A stretch of 64,000 nucleotides of DNA from Rhodococcus sp. HNM0563. GTDB lineage: Bacteria > Actinomycetota > Actinomycetes > Mycobacteriales > Mycobacteriaceae. Position numbers and translations under genes: made by a program. Below the pieces are notes generated by a model that saw nothing but the letters and a program-made list of their open reading frames with translations, was not told the DNA's origin and ran no database searches. Where the stretch lies: the NCBI RefSeq assembly GCF_012726195.1, contig NZ_JAASAF010000003.1, positions 310,001 to 374,000 on the forward strand, given 5' to 3'. This document shows positions 46,039 through 53,883 of this stretch, one piece after another (the stretch's first letter is position 1; every line of letters begins with the position of its first letter).

Positions 46039-46116
46039 GACACCTCCCGGGTCCTCGTGTGATCAACGACCGCGTATCCAGGAAGTCTTGCACGCGAAGT
46101 TCCCGGAGGTGTGGAC

Positions 46117-46141
46117 GTTTGCCTCCCGATCCCGCGGGTAT
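46117..46141 (+). promoter_or_regulatory. SigB/SigF-type stress promoter of csbD
   Basis: GTTT (46117-46120), 15 bases, GGGTAT (46136-46141) is an exact match to the actinobacterial general-stress sigma consensus GTTT-N15-17-GGGTAT. The predicted start near 46149 leaves a leader of about 37 bases. Confidence 0.7.
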
Positions 46142-46185
46142 CTCTTCATGGCACGAAGATCCATCGGCAAGCATGAGGAGGATCG

Positions 46186-46386
46186 ATGGCAGACTTCATC
46201 GACAAGGCCAAGCACAAGGTGGAAGAAGCCACCGGCAAGGTCAAGGAACAGACCGGCAAGGCCACAGACGACCGCGATCTCGAAGCCGAAGGCAAGGGCG
46301 ACCGCGCCTCGAGCGGCATGAAGCAGGCCGGCGACAAGGTCTCCGACGCTGTAGAGGACGTGAAGGACGCGTTCAAGAACAAGTAG
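46186..46386 (+). CDS. CsbD-family stress protein
   Basis: 66 residues, very hydrophilic and helical: ADFIDKAKHKVEEATGKVKE then repeats of GKATDDRDLEAEGKGD type and AGDKVSDAVEDVKDAF. CsbD proteins are among the most abundant SigB-controlled stress proteins in Gram-positive bacteria; their action is unknown. GAGGAGG gives a strong Shine-Dalgarno before ATG 46186. A near-perfect stress sigma promoter lies upstream, and a 19-bp stem-loop lies just downstream. Confidence 0.92.
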   Translation: MADFIDKAKHKVEEATGKVKEQTGKATDDRDLEAEGKGDRASSGMKQAGDKVSDAVEDVKDAFKNK

Positions 46387-46412
46387 GTGCCGGCACAGCA
46401 CACAGATCCGAA

Positions 46413-46452
46413 AGAGGGCCGGTGTACGGAAGTTTCCGTACACCGGCCCTCT
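46413..46452. terminator. Bidirectional stem-loop between csbD and a convergent small gene
   Basis: Nineteen-base perfect arms (46413-46431, 46434-46452) around two bases. It lies 26 bases after csbD and 10 bases beyond the opposite gene's stop. Confidence 0.75.
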
Positions 46453-46462
46453 CTACGGAGTG

Positions 46463-46657
46463 CTACTCCGAGGTCCCTTCGGTGCTGTCGAAGAAGTGCC
46501 ATGTGCCGTCGTTCTCGTGTTGCGCTTCCATGCGCCAGCCGAGCTCGGTGTTGTCGGCGCGAGTATCGACGAACCACGCGTGAGCGTCGTCGGCGCTCTC
46601 GATGTCCTTGGTGTCCACTACATCCCCGTTGGGGTCGATCACTCTGTACGTTGCCAT
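46463..46657 (-). CDS. 64-residue hypothetical protein
   Basis: MATYRVIDPNGDVVDTKDIE then SADDAHAWFVDTRADN, GWRMEAQHENDGTWHFFD. It is a compact soluble alpha/beta-type protein without known family. ATG 46657 lacks a close Shine-Dalgarno. GTTT-N16-GGGAAG ends nine bases before the ATG and resembles a stress-sigma promoter, which would make it leaderless and co-regulated with csbD; this is speculative. Confidence 0.6.
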   Translation of the reverse strand: MATYRVIDPNGDVVDTKDIESADDAHAWFVDTRADNTELGWRMEAQHENDGTWHFFDSTEGTSE

Positions 46658-46706
46658 GGGGATGGGCTTCCCGGGAGGAACGGCAGCCAAACGTCGCCGC
46701 CCCCGA

Positions 46707-48167
46707 TCAGCTGTCGCCGAGGTTTCCGGACAGCATCTCGACCCGGCGCAGACTGGCGCCGTCCAAGCCTACGATTGTCGCGGACTTCCCCTTCTCGGAG
46801 TACTTGTGAAGCACCGAGTCGAATGTCGCTACGGTCGACGCATCCCACACCTCGGCGTCGGTGAGGTCGATGACGACACGCTCGGGGTCATCGACGTAAT
46901 CGAATTGGTACACCAGATCATTGCTCGATGCCCAGAACAACTCGCCCGACACCTTGTAGGTGCGCACGCCGTCCACGTCGAGGGCGCGGACGCGCGTCAT
47001 GTGCGCGACCCGCCGCGCGAACGCGACCATGGCTGTGAGTACACCCGCGACCACACCGACCGCAAGATTGTCGGTGGCCAGCGTTCCGATCACCGTCACG
47101 AGCATGACGAGTGTTTCGCTGACCGGCATGAGTTTCAGGGTCCGGGGGGCGATGCTGTGCCAGTCGAACGTGGTCACCGCGATCACGATCATCACCGCGA
47201 CCAATGCGGCCATCGGGATCGCTCCGACCACATCTCCCACGGTGACGCACAGGAGAAGAAGGAACATCCCCGCGCAGAACGTCGAGATCCGGGTCCTGGC
47301 GCGACCTTCCTTGACGTTGATCATGGTCTGACCGATCATCGCGCACCCACCCATGCCGCCGAACAGCGCGGCAACTCCGTTCGCGACGCCCTGGCCCCAA
47401 GCCTCGCGGGTCTTGTCCGAGTGACTGTCGGTGATGTCGTCGACGAGCTTCGCTGTCATCAACGACTCCATCAATCCCACCAGTGCCAGGCCCACCGCAT
47501 ACGGGGCGATGATCCGGAGGGTTTCGAGTGTGAGCGGTACGTCCGGGATCATCCAGGTCGGGAAGCCTCCGGGCAGCTCACCCTGGTCGGCGACATCCGG
47601 GACATCCACGCCGAACAACACGACGACACCGGTCAGCACGATGATCGCGATCAACGCGGCGGGCACCGCAGTGGTGAGCTTCGGGATGAACACCACCATC
47701 GCGATGCCGAACGCGACCAGCGGGTAGACGAGCCACGGCACGTCGAACAGGTGCCCCAGCTGGGCGCTGAAGATAAGGATGGCCAACGCGTTGACGAATC
47801 CGATCATCACCGAACGTGGAATGAAGCGCATCAGGCGTGCGACGCCGGCCAGCGCCAGTACGATCTGCAACGCTCCTGCCAGCCAGACCCCGGCAATCAA
47901 GTAGTCGAGCCCGTGCGACGCCACCAGCGGCGCGATGACCAGAGCTGTCGCGCCGGCTGCGGCCGACACCATCGCAGGCCGCCCACCCACGAACGCGATG
48001 GTGATGGCCATGACACAGGACGTGTACAACGCGACTTTCGGATCGACTCCCGCGATGACCGCGAACGAGACGACCTCGGGAATCAGGGCCAGGGAGGTGA
48101 CCAGACCCGCGAGGATCTCGGTTGTCAACTTCCGAGGCGATCGGAGGGTCGAAAGAACGGTATTCAC
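46707..48167 (-). CDS. SulP (SLC26) family anion transporter with STAS domain
   Basis: 486 residues. Ten or more hydrophobic helices carry EILAGLVTSLALIPEVVSFA, the substrate-region helix, and GGMGGCAMIGQTMINVKEG. A C-terminal STAS domain (about 390-480) includes VIDLTDAEVWDASTVATFD with the usual Asp-x-Ser switch region. SulP proteins carry sulfate, bicarbonate or dicarboxylates; the substrate is not readable. GTG 48167 lacks a Shine-Dalgarno and follows TAGACT by six bases, again leaderless-like. Confidence 0.92.
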   Translation of the reverse strand: MNTVLSTLRSPRKLTTEILAGLVTSLALIPEVVSFAVIAGVDPKVALYTSCVMAITIAFVGGRPAMVSAAAGATALVIAPLVASHGLDYLIAGVWLAGALQIVLALAGVARLMRFIPRSVMIGFVNALAILIFSAQLGHLFDVPWLVYPLVAFGIAMVVFIPKLTTAVPAALIAIIVLTGVVVLFGVDVPDVADQGELPGGFPTWMIPDVPLTLETLRIIAPYAVGLALVGLMESLMTAKLVDDITDSHSDKTREAWGQGVANGVAALFGGMGGCAMIGQTMINVKEGRARTRISTFCAGMFLLLLCVTVGDVVGAIPMAALVAVMIVIAVTTFDWHSIAPRTLKLMPVSETLVMLVTVIGTLATDNLAVGVVAGVLTAMVAFARRVAHMTRVRALDVDGVRTYKVSGELFWASSNDLVYQFDYVDDPERVVIDLTDAEVWDASTVATFDSVLHKYSEKGKSATIVGLDGASLRRVEMLSGNLGDS

Positions 48168-48173
48168 CGCTGA

Positions 48174-48179
48174 AGTCTA
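48174..48179 (-). promoter_or_regulatory. Candidate -10 for leaderless sulP
   Basis: TAGACT on the minus strand, six bases before GTG 48167. Confidence 0.4.
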
Positions 48180-48383
48180 GGCACGCCCGTCGTGGCGGCG
48201 CGCCTCGCAGCGGCGCCGGGTGTAGTGTTGGACCATCGACCGGTTCGACACCTCCGGACATCTTCCCCGATACGAACCTCGATGATCATCCCCGAGCTGC
48301 ACGTTCCTGGTTTCGCGTACCCCGCGCCCGCGTGTTCCTCGCAACACCTGAAGTGTTCGAAAGCAGTACCCGAAAGGACTCAC

Positions 48384-48530
48384 ATGAGCCAGCACACCGA
48401 AGACAACAACCCGCTGTTCCTGCAGCCGGTGGACCCGAACAACACCGAACCGGCGGTTGTGGAGGCCGAGCACCAGACATCGACCGAGCCGTTCGACTAC
48501 ACGTCGATCTTCTCCTCGCGCGGAGCCTGA
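48384..48530 (+). CDS. 48-residue orphan peptide
   Basis: MSQHTEDNNPLFLQPVDPNN, an acidic middle, and a C-terminus FDYTSIFSSRGA. AAAGGA lies six bases before ATG 48384, so translation is plausible. The acidic N-terminus and Ser/Tyr/Gly-containing tail recall precursors of modified peptides, but no modifying enzyme is nearby. No family recognised. Confidence 0.55.
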   Translation: MSQHTEDNNPLFLQPVDPNNTEPAVVEAEHQTSTEPFDYTSIFSSRGA

Positions 48531-48535
48531 ACCAC

Positions 48536-50248
48536 CTATCTCGTCGCGAAGTCGGCAAGTGCCTCCGAAACCGGTTCGGGGCGCCCGTCGTTCCGTACCC
48601 CGGCTGCGGTGAGCACGTCGATGTGGTTGTAGCCCGGCACCACGACCGGCACGTCGTCCGGATGCCCTGATTCCGGAAGCGCGATACCTCCGCTGCCCTG
48701 AAGCGTGAGAATCGGGTGCCGCGCGACCCCGTCCCTGTGGATGTGGTGTGTCGCGAACGACGGAGCCGACGACAGCGCAAGATCCGATGGCAGCCGAGTC
48801 GGGAAGTACCACTCCGTGAAGTCCAACGGGGGTTCCGACAGATTACGCGCCAGTTCGGCAATCGAGGTGACCTCGCTCGCCGGGTTCGTGTAGCGCGCCT
48901 CGTTCGGAAGCGAATCTGCGGTCGCGACCTCGTCGTAGTCGAGCCACCTGTAGAGCACATCCGCGCCGTACACTGCGGGCGACGCTTTCGGTGCGTCGCC
49001 GAACATTCCCGTCGACAACACCTCGGTTGTGCTCGGCACCGGAAACAGCTTGTCCTGCACGGGGGCTCCCGTGATGAAACCGACACTGGCCTGCAAGAAC
49101 CCGAACGGCTGCGAATTGTCGTCGAGGATCGCTCCGAGAACCGCCTCGTTGGTGGCATTCAGTGAGCGCACCTCCGGTTCCCCGGTCGCGAACATCGCGG
49201 CGTCCTTCGCGAGCAGAGCCCGCAATGTCCAGTCTACGTTCGGGTTGTCCGGCAACCGCTCGACGAGATCGTTGACACCCTCCGGATCGAGACGTACTGC
49301 GAGACCCGCCAGAGCAAGCAGGTTCGTCGTCTCCGGGTTGATCACCGCCGGAAGCGCCAGTACCGGCATGGCCCCGGTGACCGCTCCCGTCGCAGCGTCG
49401 AGCGGAGCTTTCACGATGTCGGGGATCTGCGGGAACGATCCGCCCACCGGTGCGGGAGATTTCGCCGCGATCACAGTGTCGAGCGCGAAATATCCCGAGC
49501 ACTGGCTGAATCCGGCGTCGTCGAGGGTCTGCGGGTTCCCGTCGAAATCCCATTCGGCGAAGAAGCCCGTTATGAACCCTCCCAACGAGTGCCCGCCGCA
49601 CAGCACCTTGTCGTTACGGACCTGCGGGTCGGGAAGTTCGTGTCGAAGGAGGTCGTACTGGTCGCGGAGAGTCTGTTCGAGGCCGACATGGGCGAGCCAT
49701 GCGACATCGGCGCCCGAGGCGTAGCCCGCAAAGCGCGACCCGTCGCTCTCCGCGCCGTGGAAGTAGTAGTCGGTGGCGGTGTCGAAGCTGCCGGTCGCGA
49801 GCGCGGCCTGAACTCCGGTGTGGTCTTCGAGGCAGTTCGATCGCCTGTCCAGCGCCCAGAATTCGACGTGCGCACCTCGTCGAGCGGCCGCAACGACGGT
49901 GTTGCGCGCAACACTTCCGAATGCCCCTGCGCCCTCGAAGATTCCCGGCTGGGCCACGAAGATGCGGTCGGCGTGTGCCGAGTCTGCCGGGCCGTCGACC
50001 GATCTCCAGCGAAGGTAGGACAGGCGGTCGCACCGTTCCGGTCGCGGGCCGACGTACTCCGGTAGGGGCGCGGGGATCGTGACCACCGAGCCGATCACCT
50101 CGCCGGCGAGCGGTGCGGTGGAAGCGTAGGTCGTCTCGGTTCTGCCGTCCTGAGCGGAGGCGTGTGGAGCGCCGCCGACGCCGACAGCGAAGGCCGTTGC
50201 TGTCGCGAGAACCATCCGGATTGCGCTGCTGCCCATCGCCGCCCCCAT
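48536..50248 (-). CDS. Secreted alpha/beta-hydrolase (lipase/esterase-like)
   Basis: 570 residues. A hydrophobic signal-type N-terminus (MVLATATAFAVGVGGAPHASAQ) is followed by a large domain with the nucleophile motif CGGHSLGGFITGFF (GxSxG) and a C-terminal GYNHIDVLTAAG with the likely catalytic His. Conserved Cys pairs (RCDRLSYLRW; SNCLEDH; SQCSGYF) suggest disulfides. ATG 50248 or 50236 are possible starts, both with weak Shine-Dalgarnos. Substrate unknown. Confidence 0.75.
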   Translation of the reverse strand: MGAAMGSSAIRMVLATATAFAVGVGGAPHASAQDGRTETTYASTAPLAGEVIGSVVTIPAPLPEYVGPRPERCDRLSYLRWRSVDGPADSAHADRIFVAQPGIFEGAGAFGSVARNTVVAAARRGAHVEFWALDRRSNCLEDHTGVQAALATGSFDTATDYYFHGAESDGSRFAGYASGADVAWLAHVGLEQTLRDQYDLLRHELPDPQVRNDKVLCGGHSLGGFITGFFAEWDFDGNPQTLDDAGFSQCSGYFALDTVIAAKSPAPVGGSFPQIPDIVKAPLDAATGAVTGAMPVLALPAVINPETTNLLALAGLAVRLDPEGVNDLVERLPDNPNVDWTLRALLAKDAAMFATGEPEVRSLNATNEAVLGAILDDNSQPFGFLQASVGFITGAPVQDKLFPVPSTTEVLSTGMFGDAPKASPAVYGADVLYRWLDYDEVATADSLPNEARYTNPASEVTSIAELARNLSEPPLDFTEWYFPTRLPSDLALSSAPSFATHHIHRDGVARHPILTLQGSGGIALPESGHPDDVPVVVPGYNHIDVLTAAGVRNDGRPEPVSEALADFATR

Positions 50249-50345
50249 CACCAGTGATGCGCACACAATAAGGCACGATCGGACTTCGGCAGGGAGAACG
50301 CCGGGGGCGGCTACACAAACATGGTCCGCAGACAGAAACAACGGT

Positions 50346-50522
50346 TCAGGCAGGCCGATTCTGTCCGCAGGCGTTGTGGTTGTAGGGATTTTGGTGGTCC
50401 CGAACGGTCGTCGCGAACTCGTCCCAGCCGCCGTACTCGTTGTTCACAGCATCGAGCACAGGCTGGATCTTGCTGGCGCTCTGCAACGTAACGTAGACAT
50501 CGCGTACGACGCTGTGCCAAGA
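50346..50522 (-). pseudogene. Remnant ORF in the 356-base gap before the HTH gene
   Basis: A frame without ATG or GTG start, open for 58 codons and ending TGA at 50346-50348, encodes SWHSVVRDVYVTLQSASKIQ, then PVLDAVNNEYGGWDEF and HNACGQNRPA. The third-position GC is high and the composition is protein-like. It looks like the 3' end of a lost gene or a TTG-started 46-residue protein. The rest of the gap 50249-50604 holds only a hairpin (50545-50576) and the HTH Shine-Dalgarno. Confidence 0.4.
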
Positions 50523-50544
50523 TCATCGCCACAAAAGAAAAGGT

Positions 50545-50576
50545 GCCCGCCGCGAGCTTGGACCCTCGCGACGGGC
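50545..50576 (+). promoter_or_regulatory. Stem-loop in the leader of the HTH gene
   Basis: GCCCGCCGCGAG (50545-50556) pairs with CTCGCGACGGGC (50565-50576) with one C/A mismatch and an 8-base loop, 28 bases before GTG 50605. It could end transcription coming from upstream or be a leader element. Confidence 0.4.
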
Positions 50577-50604
50577 GTCGTCCGACTTACCAAAGGAGTC
50601 GAAC

Positions 50605-51408
50605 GTGGCACAGCATACCCATGCCCCATTACAGGGCGGAATCAGACGCGGCCCGCGCTTGGCCGACAATTTCACCGTCCTCTCCAACACCGTCATCAAC
50701 GACGGTCAGCTGAGTTTTCGCGCCAGGGGCCTGCTCATCATGTTGCTCAGCAAACCTGCCGATTGGCATATCCGCTCCGAGTCGATCGCGCGCCACTCCC
50801 CCAAGGAAGGCCGAGACGCCATCCGCACCGCGATGCGCGAACTCGCCGAGGTCGGATATCTGGTGGTGGAGAAGTTCCAGGACGAGCGTGGCCGGTGGAT
50901 CACGATCCAGACGATCTACGAGGAACCGCGCGAGGAAACCCCTGTTCCGCCGGGGCCTGGGAAACCGCCCGCCGGACTCTCCGACATCGGAAAGCCCGTC
51001 CCTCTTACAAGTACTCGAAAAACAAGGACTGAAACGAACAACGAGGTAGTGGCGTCGTCGACTCGCACTGAAACAGACGACCGCGTCCTCAACGCCCTCG
51101 AAGCCGCCACGACCTCCGCAGGCCTGATGGCCTCGTTCGCCAGGATCAAGCCGCCGCAGCGATGCGAAATCCTCGCGCTGGCGGCACTACACGGCGTCGA
51201 CGCTCTCGCATCGGCCGCGAAAACTGCGCATCGACCGGCGAATCCGACGATGCACGTGCACGGGTGGCTGCGCCTCTGGCGCGCACTGCCCGCGCCCCGG
51301 ATGCCGATGGCACCCAAGTGCGGGCAGTGCGACGAGTACGGCTGGCTCGACGACGACGAACACGGACGTGCCGTCCGGTGTGGTTGTCGCGCGCCGGTTG
51401 CCGCCTAG
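50605..51408 (+). CDS. Plasmid/phage-type winged-helix replication-like protein
   Basis: 267 residues. The N-terminal winged helix reads NFTVLSNTVINDGQLSFRAR then GLLIMLLSKPADWHIRSESI and a helix rich in ARHSPKEGRDAIRTAMREL. This is the arrangement of helix-turn-helix proteins on actinobacterial plasmids, phages and conjugative elements. A flexible Pro/Thr linker follows, and the end is a zinc ribbon (CGQCDEYG and RCGC). GTG 50605 has an AAAGGAG Shine-Dalgarno at six bases. No integrase or relaxase is adjacent, so it appears stranded. Confidence 0.7.
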   Translation: MAQHTHAPLQGGIRRGPRLADNFTVLSNTVINDGQLSFRARGLLIMLLSKPADWHIRSESIARHSPKEGRDAIRTAMRELAEVGYLVVEKFQDERGRWITIQTIYEEPREETPVPPGPGKPPAGLSDIGKPVPLTSTRKTRTETNNEVVASSTRTETDDRVLNALEAATTSAGLMASFARIKPPQRCEILALAALHGVDALASAAKTAHRPANPTMHVHGWLRLWRALPAPRMPMAPKCGQCDEYGWLDDDEHGRAVRCGCRAPVAA

Positions 51409-51413
51409 CTCTG

Positions 51414-51887
51414 TCACCACACGTCGACGACGCCACCGCACGATGTGGTCGGGATGCTCCACAGCGGAATGCTGTTGACAGCGCTCACCGTGAACTCGAC
51501 GGGTCCGGGACCCGAGTTCAGATCGAACGTCACCACGTCACCGCCCGGGTACGCGACGGTCGCGGTGTCGGTGAGGGTGCCGCGCTCGTCGGTGGCGATG
51601 TTGTGCCAGTCGAACTTCACGTCGGTCTGATATCCACCGGCGAAGAACCACAGGCTCGACACGTCGGGCATCTGGAGCTGGATGCTGCCCGATTCGGTTT
51701 GGTAACCGAACAGGCGGGCCGGGGCGTAGGGCTGATCGAGGATGTACGGGCTCACGCCCCAGCACCGATCCATCGGCACCTCGACCGTGTCGGCCGCGGC
51801 CGTCCCGGTTCCTACTGCGAGTCCCGTGAGCATGCCTGCGGCGACAAATGTGGCGGCGCCGACGCGGCGGAGGGCTCGTAAAGACAT
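51414..51887 (-). CDS. Secreted protein of unknown function
   Basis: 157 residues. A Sec signal peptide (SLRALRRVGAATFVAAGML, then AVGTGTAAA near the cleavage site) precedes a beta-rich mature part with two cysteines (DRCWGVSP and TTSCGG), likely one disulfide. AAAGG precedes ATG 51887. No family recognised. Convergent with the HTH gene, five bases apart. Confidence 0.75.
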   Translation of the reverse strand: MSLRALRRVGAATFVAAGMLTGLAVGTGTAAADTVEVPMDRCWGVSPYILDQPYAPARLFGYQTESGSIQLQMPDVSSLWFFAGGYQTDVKFDWHNIATDERGTLTDTATVAYPGGDVVTFDLNSGPGPVEFTVSAVNSIPLWSIPTTSCGGVVDVW

Positions 51888-51983
51888 ACATGCACCTTTC
51901 TCGTGGACGGATTGTCCACCCAGTGCACCATGATCAGGTCGACGCCGTTCGCGTGATCGTGTTTCTCATCGATACCGGTGTGA

Positions 51984-53270
51984 TCAGCGGAGTGGTTCGA
52001 GTACGTCCCGTGCAGGCGGCTGTGGAGTTGCCGCATTCGCGGGTGCGAATCGAACAACGGTGAACAACACGCCGCACGCGAGCAGTGCCATTCCCGCGCC
52101 GAAGGCCACCCAGGCGGAGGCCGAGTAACCGCCCGCGTTCGCAACCTCACCAGCGACCCAGTTCCCGATCGAGGTGCCCAGGGTGATTCCGGCACTGAGC
52201 AGGGTCATGATGAATCCGAGACGTCGCGCAGGGGTGTGATCGCCTGCGACCTTGAAGATCGTCACGAGGATCGGGCCGATCGGTGCGCCGACGAACAGCA
52301 GGACGACTGCCATCTGCCACGGAACGCTCGGCAACCACATCAATGCCACAGCAGGAATCAGCACGACCGCACATGCAGTCCACCTCACCGACGCGCTCAG
52401 ACGTCCACTCCACCGTGACACACTCAATGCGGCTGCGCCCGAGGTCAAGCCGAGTGCGGCATAGATCAGGCCCCCACTTCCCGGGTGGCCGGTCTCATCG
52501 GCGAAGACCGCGGTGGTGGTGGCCAGCGAGCCGAAAATGGTTCCGATGCCGAGCATCCCGAGGAAGAGGACCGCTACCGGAGCCCATGACACTTTCGCGA
52601 AGAAGAACTCCCCCTCGCCCAAAGGGTCGACGCCGTCGGCAGGTGCTGCGAACTGTGCGCTGGGATGCAGCGCGAACCATGGCACCACGATCACCGTGAG
52701 CGCGATGAGGACGTACAGCGGCGCCGCAGCACCGAAAAGCGCAGCAACGATGCCCACGGCCGCCGGGCCGAGAACGAATCCGAGTTCGTCCATCGTGCCC
52801 TCGTATCCTTGGGCTTCCCCGACGGCGTGCTCCGAGCCGCGGCTCGACAGCCCACGAATCCACCGCACTCGGGTCATCGGGCCACACTGCGGCACCACGA
52901 TTCCTGCGACGAATGCCGCCGCGAGCAGGCCCGGCGACAACGCCGGGGCGTCGCCGCCCGCGTCGCCCGCAACAAGGACGGCCAGCACCGCAAGCACGTA
53001 GACCGCGGTGGAGACGAGGAGCGCCCACCGCTGACCCCAGCGGTCGGATGCGATTCCGGACAGCGGGGCGCCGACAGCGACCCCTACTCCCGTGACCGCG
53101 GCCGCGATGCCTGCGGAAGCGAAGTCGGATGACGATGCGACGACGTAGGTCAACACACCCATGACGAGCATGGACAGCGGCAGACGAGCCAACGCCGATA
53201 CCGGAAAGTAGGCCGATCCGACGAGATCGTGCATGGTGCGAAAATGAGAGGGTTTGGAGTTGTGGGCCAT
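51984..53270 (-). CDS. MFS transporter
   Basis: 428 residues with about twelve hydrophobic helices. The loop 2-3 motif GIASDRWGQRWALL (GxxxDRxGRR-like) is present, and the central loop after helix 6 is acidic (ADGVDPLGEGEF). It resembles drug or metabolite exporters of the DHA1 type. ATG 53270 (MAHNSKPSHF) has AAAAGG five bases away; an earlier in-frame start at 53351 has none. An 18-base palindrome overlaps its leader. The substrate is unknown. Confidence 0.85.
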   Translation of the reverse strand: MAHNSKPSHFRTMHDLVGSAYFPVSALARLPLSMLVMGVLTYVVASSSDFASAGIAAAVTGVGVAVGAPLSGIASDRWGQRWALLVSTAVYVLAVLAVLVAGDAGGDAPALSPGLLAAAFVAGIVVPQCGPMTRVRWIRGLSSRGSEHAVGEAQGYEGTMDELGFVLGPAAVGIVAALFGAAAPLYVLIALTVIVVPWFALHPSAQFAAPADGVDPLGEGEFFFAKVSWAPVAVLFLGMLGIGTIFGSLATTTAVFADETGHPGSGGLIYAALGLTSGAAALSVSRWSGRLSASVRWTACAVVLIPAVALMWLPSVPWQMAVVLLFVGAPIGPILVTIFKVAGDHTPARRLGFIMTLLSAGITLGTSIGNWVAGEVANAGGYSASAWVAFGAGMALLACGVLFTVVRFAPANAATPQPPARDVLEPLR

Positions 53271-53287
53271 CAGTACCTTTTCAGGAA

Positions 53288-53305
53288 CTTTCTGCGTGCA
53301 GAAAG
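53288..53305. promoter_or_regulatory. Palindrome in the MFS gene leader
   Basis: CTTTCTGC-GT-GCAGAAAG, eight-base perfect arms, 18 bases before ATG 53270. It may be an operator or an RNA hairpin shielding the Shine-Dalgarno. Confidence 0.4.
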
Positions 53306-53447
53306 ACACGCACGGCGTCCCTGCCTCCCGCCGTGCCTGACCCAGAATCAACCCGACGAGTCTACAGCAGGATTTTGCGGGGTGAACCCGAGGGTGAATT
53401 ACCTACTTCCCGGTAACATACGACCGAGTTGGTCCGTTGTTCAAATT

Positions 53448-53600
53448 GTGAACTGGATTTTGTGGGCGCTACTCGCCTGGCTCGTCGTCTCCGTGGCGGT
53501 CGCGTTGATCGCGGGGCGAGTCATCCGTGCCCGCGATCAACGAGAGACTCCACCGGCGATCGAGGACGACGGCGACGACGAGATACACCGGGCCGGCTGA
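53448..53600 (+). CDS. 50-residue membrane peptide
   Basis: One helix directly from the N-terminus (NWILWALLAWLVVSVAVALI) is followed by RVIRARDQRE and an acidic tail. GTG 53448 has no clear Shine-Dalgarno; GTG codons further upstream in frame are alternatives. The typical N-out/C-in small membrane protein of Mycobacteriales. Function unknown. Confidence 0.5.
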   Translation: MNWILWALLAWLVVSVAVALIAGRVIRARDQRETPPAIEDDGDDEIHRAG

Positions 53601-53711
53601 GCCGAGGACCGATCGATCACGAGCGGTGGCACCATGTGTGCTCGGTGCGACCGCCGGACCGTTACTCGGACTCAGTGGGCGCACTCCGACCGGAGGTCAG
53701 CAGTGTGACGG

Positions 53712-53785
53712 TGCCCCCAGTCGGACTCGAACCGACACTGTGCGGATTTTAAGTCCGCTGCCTCTGCCAATTGGGCTATGGGGGC
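53712..53785 (-). tRNA. tRNA-Leu, anticodon UAA, with short variable loop
   Basis: 74 bases: acceptor GCCCCCA/TGGGGGC, D arm with GCC/GGC, anticodon stem GCGGA/TCCGC around CTTAAAA (anticodon TAA), five-base variable loop ACAGT, T stem GTCGG/CCGAC around TTCGAGT, discriminator A. Reads the UUA codon, which is rare in this genome. The variable loop is class I, whereas most bacterial leucine tRNAs are class II. Confidence 0.92.
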
Positions 53786-53818
53786 CGACTGGATCACCCT
53801 AGCGGGTGGCAGACGTCC

Positions 53819-53858
53819 GCTCGGCGCGAGGCCGTGGATTCACGGCCTCGCGCCGAGC
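53819..53858 (-). terminator. Stem-loop after the secreted lipase gene
   Basis: Eighteen-base perfect arms (53819-53836, 53841-53858) with loop GATT, 25 bases after the lipase stop. Confidence 0.75.
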
Positions 53859-53883
53859 AGACATGTGTCGGTAGCGAATGCGG

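Noticed and set aside
53712-53785. tRNA-Leu as an integration site with a duplicated 3' end
   Set aside because: I found no second copy of its 3' 15-20 bases in the window and no integrase.
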